A stretch of 64,000 nt of DNA from Candidatus Eisenbergiella merdigallinarum (GCA_019119355.1 DWXE01000043.1:1-64000), one strand, 5' to 3'; shown: positions 35,566-44,614, counted from the first letter of the stretch. Numbers and translations: made by a program. Notes: generated by a model not told the origin, from the sequence alone.

Positions 35566-37147
35566 TCATTCCTCTTTGATGAACAGCCCTTTCCGGAATT
35601 CGTAGGGGGACTGTCCGGTCACTTTCTTAAAGCTCCGGCTGAAATAGCTCTCGTCGGAAAAACCCGTGCGCTCCGCGATCTCGTAGGACTTTAAGTTCGT
35701 GGAAACCAGCAGTTCCTTCGCCCTGCTGATCCTGTAGCGCATGATGTAGGCGGAAAGGTTGATCCCCATTTCCCGCTTGAACAGCTCGCAGATATAGTTC
35801 GGGCTCAATTCCACCGCCTGAGCGATTTCCTTCAGCGGAAGATTTTTCGCGTAATTTTTTTCAATATGGGAGACGATTCCCGCCACGGTTTTGCTCATCA
35901 CCTGTTTCGTGCGGGCGTCCTCGGAAAGCTGCCTGCGACAGGAACAGTATTCCTCCAGAAGCTGGGAAAGCGTTTCCGCATGCTCCATCTGCCGCGCGTT
36001 CTCCTCCACCATGGCAAATCTTCTCCGGCTGTCGTAAACCGTGCGTTCCGCTTCCAGATTCAGCATATATTCCAGATATTTTTTCAGCGCAGCCGGATCC
36101 TGCCTTTGTTCGAACAGTTCCGCGGCTGCCTCCAGCAGTTTTTTTGCTGTGATCGTCCATGCCGTCCTGCTCCGCGCAGGCCAGAAGCCGCTCCCTTACC
36201 AGGGCCGTCCGGTCTTCCCCCCGGATCTTCGAATAGAACAGGTTCTCCCCCGGCATATGGTAAAAGGTCTGATCCAGGCAATAGCGGCATTGCTGATACA
36301 TCCGTCCGAGATTTTCATATCCGTCGAAAAGCTGGGAGATCCCGATGGTGACCGCGATCTGAAAGTACATGGAGAGCGTCTTTCTGGCCTTCGCCAGAAA
36401 CCGCTCGAAGCCGTATTCCGCCATGGCTTTCTGCTCCGCGCTTCCATATCCCGCGATGATCAGATAACATTTCTGCCGGTCCTTCATCACCATACCTCCC
36501 CCGTGCTCCTCCATCAGCTCCGTCAGCACGTTGAGCAGGGCGGAATCCACCAGGACGCCGTAATCGTCCCCGAACCGCTTCTGGACCTCCTCATACCGGT
36601 TGATTTCCAGTTCCGCCATGAGGAGGTTCTTTTCGCCGAAAGGCAGGCCAATTTTCCGGAGCCGTTCTCCGTACTCCCGCTCTCCCCAGGTGTTGTAATA
36701 AAAGAAATCCAGCAGTTCCTGCCGCTGCTTTTCCGGCGAAACGCCGGCCGGTTCCCGCGCCCTTTTGAGCGCTTCCAGTTCCGTCCTGGCCTTGTCCAGC
36801 ACCTTTTCCATATCCTCCCGGGTCATGGTCAGCTTCAGGATGTAGTCGGTCACGTCCATGGAGATGCTCTCCCTCACCAGGGCAAATTCCTCCAGACAGC
36901 TTAAAATGATAATGCGGGTGCGGTCGCTTTTCTCCCGCACCCGGCGAATCAGTTCCATCCCGTCCATGATCGGCATTTTGAGATCGGTCAGAATGATATC
37001 CGGTTCTTCCCTGACATAAACTTCCCAGGCCTGCTCCCCGTTGGACACGTCGGCGATTACCTCCATGTCCAGCTTTTCCCATTCCACCGACATTTTGATT
37101 CCCAGCCGTACGAACAGTTCATCCTCTACAATCAGCACACGATACAT
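35566..37147 (-). pseudogene. YesN-type response regulator (receiver plus AraC), frameshifted
   Basis: Receiver domain from ATG 37147 (MYRVLIVEDE, phosphoacceptor Asp about 55 in LTDLKMPIMDG), a middle domain, and a C-terminal AraC helix-turn-helix domain (LPLKEIAQAVELSPNYICELFK and SYEIAERTGFSDESYFSRSFKK). A run of seven A (plus T at 36139-36145) breaks the frame: dropping one A joins DDHS to KKLLEAAAELFEQRQDP and gives about 526 residues. As sequenced, the protein loses its DNA-binding domain and could not activate the locus. It precedes the kinase by three bases. Assembly error or a true knockout both fit. Confidence 0.88.
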
Positions 37148-37191
37148 CTTCCGCCCTCCCGTCCATACTACCGAATAATATACCACTTTTT

Positions 37192-38472
37192 CTACGCTTT
37201 TTGCACCCGGCTCTCAAAAACCCGCTGCGCGCGGTCCGCCAGATCGGAGATCCGGACGGTTCCCATCCCGTCCACCCCGGAATGGATTTTGTCCTTCAGC
37301 GGTTCGATCCAGCCCCTGTCCGCCTCCCGGATCCCCATGGCCATCCCCACCACGGACCCGGCCGTAGCGCAGTTGCAGTCCGTGTCGAAAGCGGCCCGCA
37401 GGCACAGATCCACAGTCTTCGTAAAATCGCCCTCCCCGTAGAGCAGGCCGATGCAGACGATCATCGCGTTGGGGATCACGTGGCACCAGTCGTAGCCGCA
37501 GGTCTCGTCGAACCGTTTCCGGACGTTCTCCACCGCAGCTGCGGCTGACGTCCCGTTTTTCCACCAGTCCAGCGCCTGCGCTGCGGCGGCCCAGAGCCGG
37601 CTCTTTTGGGGGATCTGCCCCATCCCGGCCCGGACGATGTCCTCCATCCGGGACGTACCCGCCGCTTCCGCCAGCATGGCCGCCACGAACATTTCCCCGT
37701 AAATCCCGTTTTTTACATGGCTTATGGAAGCGTCCCTCCAGGCCAGCTCCGCCGCCTTTTCCGGATCCCCGGGGCACACGTAGCCGAAGAAATCCCCCCG
37801 GATCTGAGCCCCCACGTACTCCCGGTAGGCGTTATGATGCCGGGCGGACCGGGGCGGGCAAAAGCCGTTGCACATGTTGAGGTATGCCACACGCTCCGCC
37901 GTGCACAGATGAAGGACGGGCAGGCTGGCCAGCCAGAGCTCCCCCACGTCGTCCGGGGTGAACTCCCATCCCTTTTCCTCCATCAGCTTCAGCGCCAGGA
38001 TCGTATAGTTGGTATCGTCGTCCTCCGGCATTCCGTCCGCCGGCGCTTCGACGTATCGCCGCACCGGCAGATTTCCCGCTTCCCGCAAAAGCCCTTCGAT
38101 CCTGTCCCGGTACCAGCCCTCCACGGGCTTTCCCAGGAGGCAGCCCGCCGCCCGCATAAGCCAGGCCGCGTATACCTTTTCCCGCAGGAAGGGCACCGGC
38201 TTCCTCCCGCCTTTGCCCCCTTCCCGCTGTTTCCGGATGGACTCCAGATCGTCCGGCTCCAGCCAGGGATAGCCGTCCCGCATCCCCGCCGATTCCCACC
38301 GGTCCAGCAGCGAAAAGGCCCGCCTGCGCTTTTCGGGATCCTTTCGGGGAAGGGAGGCGACCTCTCTCATTTCCGCCTCGTCCGCCCCGATTTCCCGGCC
38401 CTCGTCCACGCCCTGCCGCCAGGCGACGGCAAGGGCTTCCTCCGGTTCAAACCACATCTGATCTTCTAACAT
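37192..38472 (-). CDS. ADP-ribosylglycohydrolase family protein
   Basis: 426-residue protein with both metal-binding signatures of the ADP-ribosylglycohydrolase fold: PEDDDTNYT near residue 160 and DTDCNCATAGSVVG near 370. Family members remove ADP-ribose or hydrolyse N- or O-glycosidic bonds using two Mg ions. Several relatives sit in Clostridia sugar-degradation loci, so the substrate here may be a small glycoside rather than ADP-ribosylated protein. ATG 38472 overlaps the sulfatase stop. Confidence 0.88.
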   Translation of the reverse strand: MLEDQMWFEPEEALAVAWRQGVDEGREIGADEAEMREVASLPRKDPEKRRRAFSLLDRWESAGMRDGYPWLEPDDLESIRKQREGGKGGRKPVPFLREKVYAAWLMRAAGCLLGKPVEGWYRDRIEGLLREAGNLPVRRYVEAPADGMPEDDDTNYTILALKLMEEKGWEFTPDDVGELWLASLPVLHLCTAERVAYLNMCNGFCPPRSARHHNAYREYVGAQIRGDFFGYVCPGDPEKAAELAWRDASISHVKNGIYGEMFVAAMLAEAAGTSRMEDIVRAGMGQIPQKSRLWAAAAQALDWWKNGTSAAAAVENVRKRFDETCGYDWCHVIPNAMIVCIGLLYGEGDFTKTVDLCLRAAFDTDCNCATAGSVVGMAMGIREADRGWIEPLKDKIHSGVDGMGTVRISDLADRAQRVFESRVQKA

Positions 38473-39986
38473 ATGCCCTCCTTTTCGGCGATTTGGGCCA
38501 GCTCTCCATACCGGGCGTCGTCGTCCCCGATCTCCCGTTTGATCCGAAACAGCCTCTTTTTCATCTCCCGCTGCGTTTCGGCGTATTCCGGGCGCCCGTA
38601 TACGTTGTGCATTTCGAAGGGATCCTTCTTCAAATCGTACAGCTCCCATCCCTGGGGGGTGGGATCCGGCAGGGCCCCGCTGGCGTCCAGGGGCAGGCCG
38701 TAGTAAAACACCAGCTTTTTGTCCGCGGTGCGCAGCCCGTAATGGGCCGGGGTATCGCAGTGCGTCATGTGCAGCCAGTAGCGGTAATAGATTTCCTCCT
38801 GCCATCCTTCCGGCGTCTTTCCCGACAGCAGGGGACGAAAGCTCCTTCCCTGCATATGCGCCGGGACGGGGATCCCCGCCAGGTCCAGCAGGGTGGGAGC
38901 GAAATCAACGTTGGAAACCAGCTCTTCGACTTTCCGGCCTCCGGTGACCTCTCCCGGGACCCGGATCAAAAACGGCATCCGCATGGATTCCTCAAAGATC
39001 CACCGCTTGTCGCTGTAGTCGTGCTCCCCCAGCAGCATCCCCTGATCCGACGTATAGACGATGATCGTATCGTCGTAAATCCCCTCCCGCTTCAGCCGCG
39101 CTATCAGCCGGCCCACGCTGTCGTCCAGCCCCTTCACCGTCCGCAGGTAATCCTTTAAATACTTCTGGTAGGCGGCCCGCATCCGCTCCTCTTCATCCAG
39201 CCCTTCCGTCAAAAGGGGGCCCGTGGGATAATCCGGCCGGCTCATGGTCTCCACCATGTTCCTCCTTTTGTTGGCCTCCGAAATCGTGATCCCGAAGCCC
39301 GCGGAGCCCGGGCTCCTTTCGCTCTTGTCCTCGTACAGGCTTTCGGGTTCCGGGATCGTCACCCCGTCCAGCAGATGCCCGTAGCGGGGATGGTATTCGA
39401 ATTCGTCGTGGGGGGCCTTGTGATGGCACAGGAGCAAAAACGGCTTCGTGCGGTCCCTTTCGTCCAGCCACCGGATGGCTTTGTCCGCGATGATATCGGT
39501 GACATATCCCGGAACCTCCTTTCCGAAATAGGTTCTCTCGGCCACCCCGGGTTTGAGCGCCCCTTCCCAGTCCGCGTTTTCGTCCAGAAACTGCGGATCG
39601 AAATACTTCCCCTGCTGCCAGGGGTATCCCAGCACGTCGAAGTGGCAAAAGCCCTGCGGCCTGCTGTGCAGGTGCCATTTCCCGATCACCGCCGTCTCGT
39701 ACCCGGCCTTCGCGAAGAGCTCCGGAAAGGTGACGGCCGTATCCGGCAGGGAATCGAACAGCGTTTTCACCCCGTTCGCGTGGGAATACTGTCCCGTCAG
39801 GATCGTCGCCCGGCTGGGCGTGCAGACCGCGTTGGTGCAGCAGCAGTTTTCCAGCCACGCCCCGTCTTTTCCGATGCCGTCGATGTTCGGCGTTTCCATG
39901 ACCTCCGAAATCCGGGATCCGTAAAGGCTCACCGCGTTGGCGGCGTGGTCATCCGACATGATGAAGAGCACGTTTTTTGGTTTCAT
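38466..39986 (-). CDS. type I sulfatase (arylsulfatase superfamily)
   Basis: 506-residue sulfatase. The metal-binding Asp pair is in IMSDDHA (12-13). The formylglycine-type motif CTPSR (Cys about 55) is followed by ATILTG, and GKWHLH, HHKAPHDEF and YTSDQGMLLGEHDYSDKR supply further active-site residues. There is no signal peptide, so it acts in the cytoplasm on imported sulfated sugar. A Cys-type motif in an anaerobe requires an anSME radical-SAM maturase, which is not in this window. It starts one base after the UroD-like stop. Confidence 0.94.
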   Translation of the reverse strand: MKPKNVLFIMSDDHAANAVSLYGSRISEVMETPNIDGIGKDGAWLENCCCTNAVCTPSRATILTGQYSHANGVKTLFDSLPDTAVTFPELFAKAGYETAVIGKWHLHSRPQGFCHFDVLGYPWQQGKYFDPQFLDENADWEGALKPGVAERTYFGKEVPGYVTDIIADKAIRWLDERDRTKPFLLLCHHKAPHDEFEYHPRYGHLLDGVTIPEPESLYEDKSERSPGSAGFGITISEANKRRNMVETMSRPDYPTGPLLTEGLDEEERMRAAYQKYLKDYLRTVKGLDDSVGRLIARLKREGIYDDTIIVYTSDQGMLLGEHDYSDKRWIFEESMRMPFLIRVPGEVTGGRKVEELVSNVDFAPTLLDLAGIPVPAHMQGRSFRPLLSGKTPEGWQEEIYYRYWLHMTHCDTPAHYGLRTADKKLVFYYGLPLDASGALPDPTPQGWELYDLKKDPFEMHNVYGRPEYAETQREMKKRLFRIKREIGDDDARYGELAQIAEKEGIC

Positions 39987-39987
39987 T

Positions 39988-41022
39988 TCACCCTCCGTTC
40001 CGGCTCCCTTTCTCCAGGGATTCCCGATAGAGCGCCTCCAGATTTTCGATTTTCCAGTCAGGCGTAGAGCCGTTGCCCATGGTCATCATCAGCCTGCCCT
40101 CCGGCCTGTCGTACGTGCGGATCAGAAAGTCCACCTCTTCCTTTACTTCTTCCCGCGTGCCGAAAGCCATCAGATACTGTACGTCGATGCCGGAAAGGAT
40201 GCAGATCCGATCCCCGTATTTTTGGGCGATCTCCCCTTCATCCATGGTATTTTTCTGGATGGGATGGATCACATCCAGCCCGATTTCGATGAGATCCGGC
40301 AGAAACAGGTCTATATTCCCGCAGCTGTGGAGCCAGAAATGGGTTCCCAGCTCATGGGCCTTCCGAAACAGCTGCGCATAATAGGGTTTGAAAAATTCCC
40401 GAAAAATGTCGAGGGAGAAAAAGGGCGCTTTCTGGGTCCCGATATCGTCCGACACGAAGAAACCGTCCACATCCAGCTCCTCCTTCGCCCGCTCCATGAT
40501 CCGCAGATAAAATTGCGTCAGCTTCTGAAAGAGCCTGTGGATTTCCTCCGGATACAGGTAAAAATCCGTCAGGGCGTTCTCCATGCCCCGCAGATACCAG
40601 AGCCGTTCAAAGTAACAGTACCACCAGGCGCCCAACAGATACCGTCCGTCCTTTTCCCGCTTCTTCGGGATCAGGGCGGGGGATTCCGGATCCGGAAACG
40701 TATCGAAAAATGGCTCCGCGTCATCCCAGTCTTCGATCAGCGGCCGGGCGTCCAGCCCTCCTTCTTCCTTCGGGACAAATCCAGGCATCGCCCAGTAGAA
40801 GTCCGGATCTTCCGGATATCCTTCCGCCGTCCCCGGCATCTGCAAAAAGACCTCATCCACATCGCAGGGTTTCGACGACAGCCACTTCTCCCTTCGCGCT
40901 GCGTCATATCCGAACACGTTATCATAAATCCAGATATCATACAAAAGGGGAATCCGCTCCGCCCGCCCCTTTCCTTCAATCACCCTGCAGATTTCTTCCC
41001 GCTTTAACGGCGTTATTTCCAT
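39988..41022 (-). CDS. uroporphyrinogen decarboxylase (UroD/MtaA/CmuA) superfamily protein
   Basis: 344-residue protein with the UROD TIM-barrel pattern, including DGFFVSDDIGTQKAPFFS and HSCGNIDLFLPDLIEIGLDVIHPIQ, the segment that in MtaA/CmuA methyltransferases holds a zinc-binding His-x-Cys. It is not the heme enzyme HemE: no other heme genes are nearby. Relatives move methyl groups between corrinoid proteins and thiols, but no corrinoid protein is encoded here. The start (after AAAGGAG) overlaps the SufE-like gene by 47 bases. Confidence 0.9.
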   Translation of the reverse strand: MEITPLKREEICRVIEGKGRAERIPLLYDIWIYDNVFGYDAARREKWLSSKPCDVDEVFLQMPGTAEGYPEDPDFYWAMPGFVPKEEGGLDARPLIEDWDDAEPFFDTFPDPESPALIPKKREKDGRYLLGAWWYCYFERLWYLRGMENALTDFYLYPEEIHRLFQKLTQFYLRIMERAKEELDVDGFFVSDDIGTQKAPFFSLDIFREFFKPYYAQLFRKAHELGTHFWLHSCGNIDLFLPDLIEIGLDVIHPIQKNTMDEGEIAQKYGDRICILSGIDVQYLMAFGTREEVKEEVDFLIRTYDRPEGRLMMTMGNGSTPDWKIENLEALYRESLEKGSRNGG

Positions 41023-41473
41023 CCCTTTTCTCCTTTCCGAAATCGTCTCCTCGCTCTCTGGCGAATTTCTGGATCTCCGAAACCAGAGATCCCATCCCCT
41101 TTTTCCTCGTCCCGTTGAAAACGCTCTCCAGATCCATCTCCCTGAACAGATCGATTTTGGCGCTTCCCACCTCGGCGCACGTCCTTTCGTCCAGCAGGTC
41201 TTCCAGCAAAAACAGGATCCCCCGCAGGATCAGCGTATCGCTGTCGGTCCGCAGGGAAAGCCTTCCGTCCTTCTCTTCCAGCCGCATCCAGACGCGGGAC
41301 ATACAGCCCGAAAAGAGCAGATCCTGCGTCCGCTCCTTTTCCGGGATTCCCCTCAGCCCTTCCCCCAGGGCCATCAGCCAGGTGTAGCGGTCGAATTCAT
41401 CCCCGATCCCGGAAAACTCCTCCCGCCATCTTTCCTGGGCCTCCCCGATGGAGGGCCCCGTTTTTTGTCTCAT
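40976..41473 (-). CDS. SufE-like sulfur acceptor protein
   Basis: 165-residue protein of the SufE (Fe-S metabolism associated) family. The fold begins with FDRYTWLMALGEGL, and the persulfide-accepting Cys is in GCMSRVWM (about 57), followed by the downstream DTLILRGILFLLEDLL helix. ATG 41473 is five bases after GGAGG. SufE takes sulfur from a SufS-type desulfurase, whose gene lies immediately upstream. No Suf scaffold genes (sufB, C, D, U) are present, so the sulfur may be going elsewhere. Confidence 0.88.
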   Translation of the reverse strand: MRQKTGPSIGEAQERWREEFSGIGDEFDRYTWLMALGEGLRGIPEKERTQDLLFSGCMSRVWMRLEEKDGRLSLRTDSDTLILRGILFLLEDLLDERTCAEVGSAKIDLFREMDLESVFNGTRKKGMGSLVSEIQKFARERGDDFGKEKRDGNNAVKAGRNLQGD

Positions 41474-41527
41474 CCTTTCCTCCATTCCGAAGCGCCTTTG
41501 CGCAAAGGAGCGCGCCGCCCGTCTTTT

Positions 41528-42736
41528 TCAGGAGCGCCCGCGCCCCATAATCCGGTCCAGCGCCGCAAAGAGCCTGTCCAGATCCTCTTCCGTGTTATAA
41601 AGCCCCAGGGAGATCCGCACCGTCCCCTCTGAAAGCCCCAGGGAACGCATCAGCGGCTGCGCACAGTGAAAGCCGCACCGCGTTTCGATCCCCTGGGCGT
41701 CCAGCAGAGCCGCCGCATCGAAGGGATGCAGCCCGTCCGCCAGAAAGGAAACGATCCCGCAGGAAGCCTCCGGCGAGGCGGGCAGCAGGATCCCCTTCCT
41801 CTCCCGCAGCCCTTCCGCCAGCCGCGCGGTCAGCGCCCTTTCCCGCTTCGCGACCGCCTCCATCCCTCCCAGATGATCCAGATAGTCCGCCGCCGCGGCC
41901 AGCCCTGCGGCCTGTATGTAATCCGGCGTGCCGGCTTCGAACTTCGCGGGGATTTCGGCGAACAGGGTGCAGTCTTCGTACACCCGGTCCACCATCTCCC
42001 CACCGAACTGCCAGGGTTCCATGGTCTCCAGCAGTTCCCGCTTCCCGAACAGGAGGCCGATGCCGTTCGGCCCGTACATCTTGTGGCCGGAAGCGCAGTA
42101 AAAATCGCAGCCCAGCTCTTCCAGCGAAACGGGCAGGTGTCCCGCCGCCTGCGCCCCGTCCACCAGCACGGCCGCGCCGGACCGATGGGACAGTTTCGCC
42201 ATCTCCTCCGCCGGGAAAACCCGGCCGAAAACGTTGGTCAGATGGGCGAAGGCCACAAGGGCCGTGCGCCCGGAAAGGGCGGCCGAAAACGCTTTCATAT
42301 CCGGCATCCCCTCCGCGTCCACGGGAACCACCTTAAGGGTTCCTCCCAGGCGCCGGCACTGCTGCTGCCAGGGCACGAAGTTGCTGTGATGCTCCGCCGC
42401 CGTCACCACCACTTCCCGCCGCTTCGGATCCCGCGAAAACAGCAGGGGCAGGGCGCTGGAGGCCACCAGGTTCACCGACTCCGTGGCCCCCCGGGTAAAG
42501 ATGAGACAGTGGTCGTCCCCCGCCCCGAAAAACGCGGACAGGCGGCTCCGGGCCCCCTCGTAGAGCTCCGTCATTCCCCGCCCCAGCCGGTGCGGGCTCC
42601 GGTGCACGTTGGCGTTGCAGGACTCATAGAGGTCTGTCACCGTCCGAATCACCGCTTCCGGCTTCTGGGTGGTGGCGGCGCTGTCCAGATAGACCTCCTG
42701 CCGGTTTCGGATCAGGGGGAAGTCGTTTCTCCACAT
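41528..42736 (-). CDS. SufS-type cysteine desulfurase
   Basis: 402-residue PLP enzyme of the class V aminotransferase family. YLDSAATTQKP opens the protein, EHHSNFVPWQ supplies the PLP-stacking His, and the Schiff-base Lys lies in ASGHKMYGPNGIG. The catalytic Cys is in RCGFHCAQPLMRSLG, the SufS arrangement. It would release sulfur from cysteine as a persulfide for the adjacent SufE-like protein. Translation is coupled to the upstream small gene by a 25-base overlap. Its place in a sugar locus, away from Fe-S assembly genes, is unusual. Confidence 0.92.
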   Translation of the reverse strand: MWRNDFPLIRNRQEVYLDSAATTQKPEAVIRTVTDLYESCNANVHRSPHRLGRGMTELYEGARSRLSAFFGAGDDHCLIFTRGATESVNLVASSALPLLFSRDPKRREVVVTAAEHHSNFVPWQQQCRRLGGTLKVVPVDAEGMPDMKAFSAALSGRTALVAFAHLTNVFGRVFPAEEMAKLSHRSGAAVLVDGAQAAGHLPVSLEELGCDFYCASGHKMYGPNGIGLLFGKRELLETMEPWQFGGEMVDRVYEDCTLFAEIPAKFEAGTPDYIQAAGLAAAADYLDHLGGMEAVAKRERALTARLAEGLRERKGILLPASPEASCGIVSFLADGLHPFDAAALLDAQGIETRCGFHCAQPLMRSLGLSEGTVRISLGLYNTEEDLDRLFAALDRIMGRGRS

Positions 42737-43143
42737 GTTTTTTCCATCTCCTCCCAAAGGCTGTCTGCCAGCTGGGCCAGCGTTTTGATCTTCGGCGCGA
42801 GCCCGGGCGAAAGCTTCACGCCCAGCTCCCGGGTCAGGCTCAGGATCAGCAGCAGCTTTTTGTCCGTGACGGAAGTGGTATAGTCGCAGCCGCTGGCCCG
42901 GTCCCTGCTTTTGAACGATTCCACGGAAACCCCCATGGCCCGCGCCATACTTCTGGCCGCCAGCTCTGCGATCTCCTGCCCCGTCTCCTCTTCTGGCAGC
43001 GAAAAGCGGGCCAGGGCATAGCCTCTCACGCAGTCCGCAAAGGCGTCTTTATTCCCGCAGCGCCCGCCCTTCATCCCTTCCAGAAAGCGGGCGGCCCGCT
43101 CCCTGTCCGCTTCCATGGTTTCCCGAAGCATTTCCCGCTCCAT
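42712..43143 (-). CDS. small helical protein of unknown function, carrier-protein-like C-terminus
   Basis: 143-residue acidic, helical protein I do not recognise. The last 50 residues (TRELGVKLSPGLAPKIKTLAQLADSLW) resemble the end of an acyl carrier protein, but no phosphopantetheine Ser in a DSL motif is present. Cysteines occur at GRCGNKDAFADC and ASGCDYTT, and another near the C-terminus. It has a good ribosome-binding site and sits nine bases after the sugar isomerase gene and overlaps sufS. It may be a sulfur carrier or desulfurase partner; that is conjecture from position. Confidence 0.75.
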   Translation of the reverse strand: MEREMLRETMEADRERAARFLEGMKGGRCGNKDAFADCVRGYALARFSLPEEETGQEIAELAARSMARAMGVSVESFKSRDRASGCDYTTSVTDKKLLLILSLTRELGVKLSPGLAPKIKTLAQLADSLWEEMEKTCGETTSP

Positions 43144-43152
43144 CGCATCTCC

Positions 43153-44589
43153 TCACACGATTTTCGTTTCAAAACCGATCATATTTCCCAGCTTTTCCAG
43201 AGCCCCGGTCAGATCGCCGTAAGCCCATACATAGTGGTGCCCGCAGTCGCACATGGCTTCAAAAAACTCCTCCATGTCCTCCACCTCCGCCAGAAAACCG
43301 TTGTCGCAGCCGATGCTGTCGTACCCGAATCCCTCTGCGATCCTGGCCCGGGCTGCCAGCAGCTTCGTACCCTGGGGATTGAAGCGCACCATCGTCACCC
43401 CGCTCCCCGCGTCCTGTTCGTAATCATAGCGCAGGGTGGCCCCCCACAGGCCTGCCGTGAAGCTGCGGATGCCGTAAGGCGCCGCGGGGCCTTTCCTCCC
43501 GCGCATATACCGGGTGGAGACGGAATGGTAAATCCGGATGAGGTTCTCCTTTCCGGCCAGGCTCTCCGGGATCTCGTGGGGCAGGGCGGGGTGCATATTC
43601 CCCATATGGGGCGCGTTGTCGGCCAGATTCATCATGACGATCATGGACAGCAGGGAATTGTAGTCCGACTCGCAGGCGGAGGGGATCCCCTCTTCCTTCA
43701 GCAGCGAATGGGTCAGGCAGAAGGTATATCGTTCTTCGTTCAGCCGCCTGGTGGCGCAGATTTCGAAACAGGGGATCGTAAACGCGTTGCAGTCGAACAG
43801 ATCCAGCATCTTCTTCGCCGCCACATATACCTTCGCGGAACGGATCATGTCATCCCGGCTGACGGTGCAGCTCTCCGCGCCCGCCATCAGAGCGTCCGCC
43901 GTTTTTTCCGCCGTCTCCACTTCCTCCGGCGAAAGATTTCCGATTTCGTCCAGGAAGTCTTCCGCGTTCACAAATTTGAAGGTGACACCCCATTGGTTCG
44001 TGATGCGGTCAAAATCCCGGATGTTGCTCTCCACACCCTTGGAAATCACGTCCCCCTTGAGCACGGAAAGCACCCTGGTCTTTTGGATTCCCTTTTTGGC
44101 CCGCAAGAACTCCATGAGCGCTTTGCTCTTCTCCAGCAGCCAGCAGCCGTACGCCTCGAACCCGGCGGCCCGCAGGCAGGCGGTGACGTCCGTGCTGGTA
44201 CAGCAGCCCACGGCCACCATGGGCTTTCGGAACCGCTTCGCCAGATTCACCGCCAGGTGCTGCCCCATCAGCCCTTCCATCAAAATCACGTCCGCCTGAT
44301 GGATGTCGTCCCCCACGGAGTCCAGCTCCTCCTCCCGGCAGATGAATTCGTCCAGCTGGGGCAGATAGGCTGGTTTTAACAGCTGAAACCGCCTGTCGCT
44401 TCCGTACAGCTCCTGCAGGATATCCTGCATCTTCTGAAAATTTTCCTCCGCCATCATCTCGTCGTAGGCGCGCTCCAGCTGTTCCCCCTGTCCGAACCGG
44501 CAGGGCCCCATATAAGGGTACCGGTGAATCAAATGCACGTACACCGGTTTGATCTTCAATACTTCATCCACGCTCTTTCGAATTGCCAT
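43153..44589 (-). CDS. L-fucose/L-arabinose isomerase-like protein
   Basis: 478-residue protein of the fucose/arabinose isomerase fold family. An N-terminal Rossmann-like region (DVILMEGLMGQHLAVNLAKRFRKPMVAVG) is followed by a middle domain with CFEICATRRLNEERYTFCLTHSLLKEEGIPSACESDYNS and a C-terminal barrel. Glu, Asp and His residues suited to the Mn site lie in the middle domain, but I cannot fix the exact set. Many such proteins interconvert aldoses and ketoses. In this locus it would process the released pentose or deoxy sugar. Confidence 0.8.
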   Translation of the reverse strand: MAIRKSVDEVLKIKPVYVHLIHRYPYMGPCRFGQGEQLERAYDEMMAEENFQKMQDILQELYGSDRRFQLLKPAYLPQLDEFICREEELDSVGDDIHQADVILMEGLMGQHLAVNLAKRFRKPMVAVGCCTSTDVTACLRAAGFEAYGCWLLEKSKALMEFLRAKKGIQKTRVLSVLKGDVISKGVESNIRDFDRITNQWGVTFKFVNAEDFLDEIGNLSPEEVETAEKTADALMAGAESCTVSRDDMIRSAKVYVAAKKMLDLFDCNAFTIPCFEICATRRLNEERYTFCLTHSLLKEEGIPSACESDYNSLLSMIVMMNLADNAPHMGNMHPALPHEIPESLAGKENLIRIYHSVSTRYMRGRKGPAAPYGIRSFTAGLWGATLRYDYEQDAGSGVTMVRFNPQGTKLLAARARIAEGFGYDSIGCDNGFLAEVEDMEEFFEAMCDCGHHYVWAYGDLTGALEKLGNMIGFETKIV

Positions 44590-44614
44590 CGTCTTTTCCT
44601 TTCCTCCGCTCCTT

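Noticed and set aside
39988-41022. Assignment as heme biosynthesis uroporphyrinogen decarboxylase HemE
   Set aside because: No heme genes are nearby and the sequence carries the His-x-Cys region of the methyltransferase branch, so only the superfamily is claimed.
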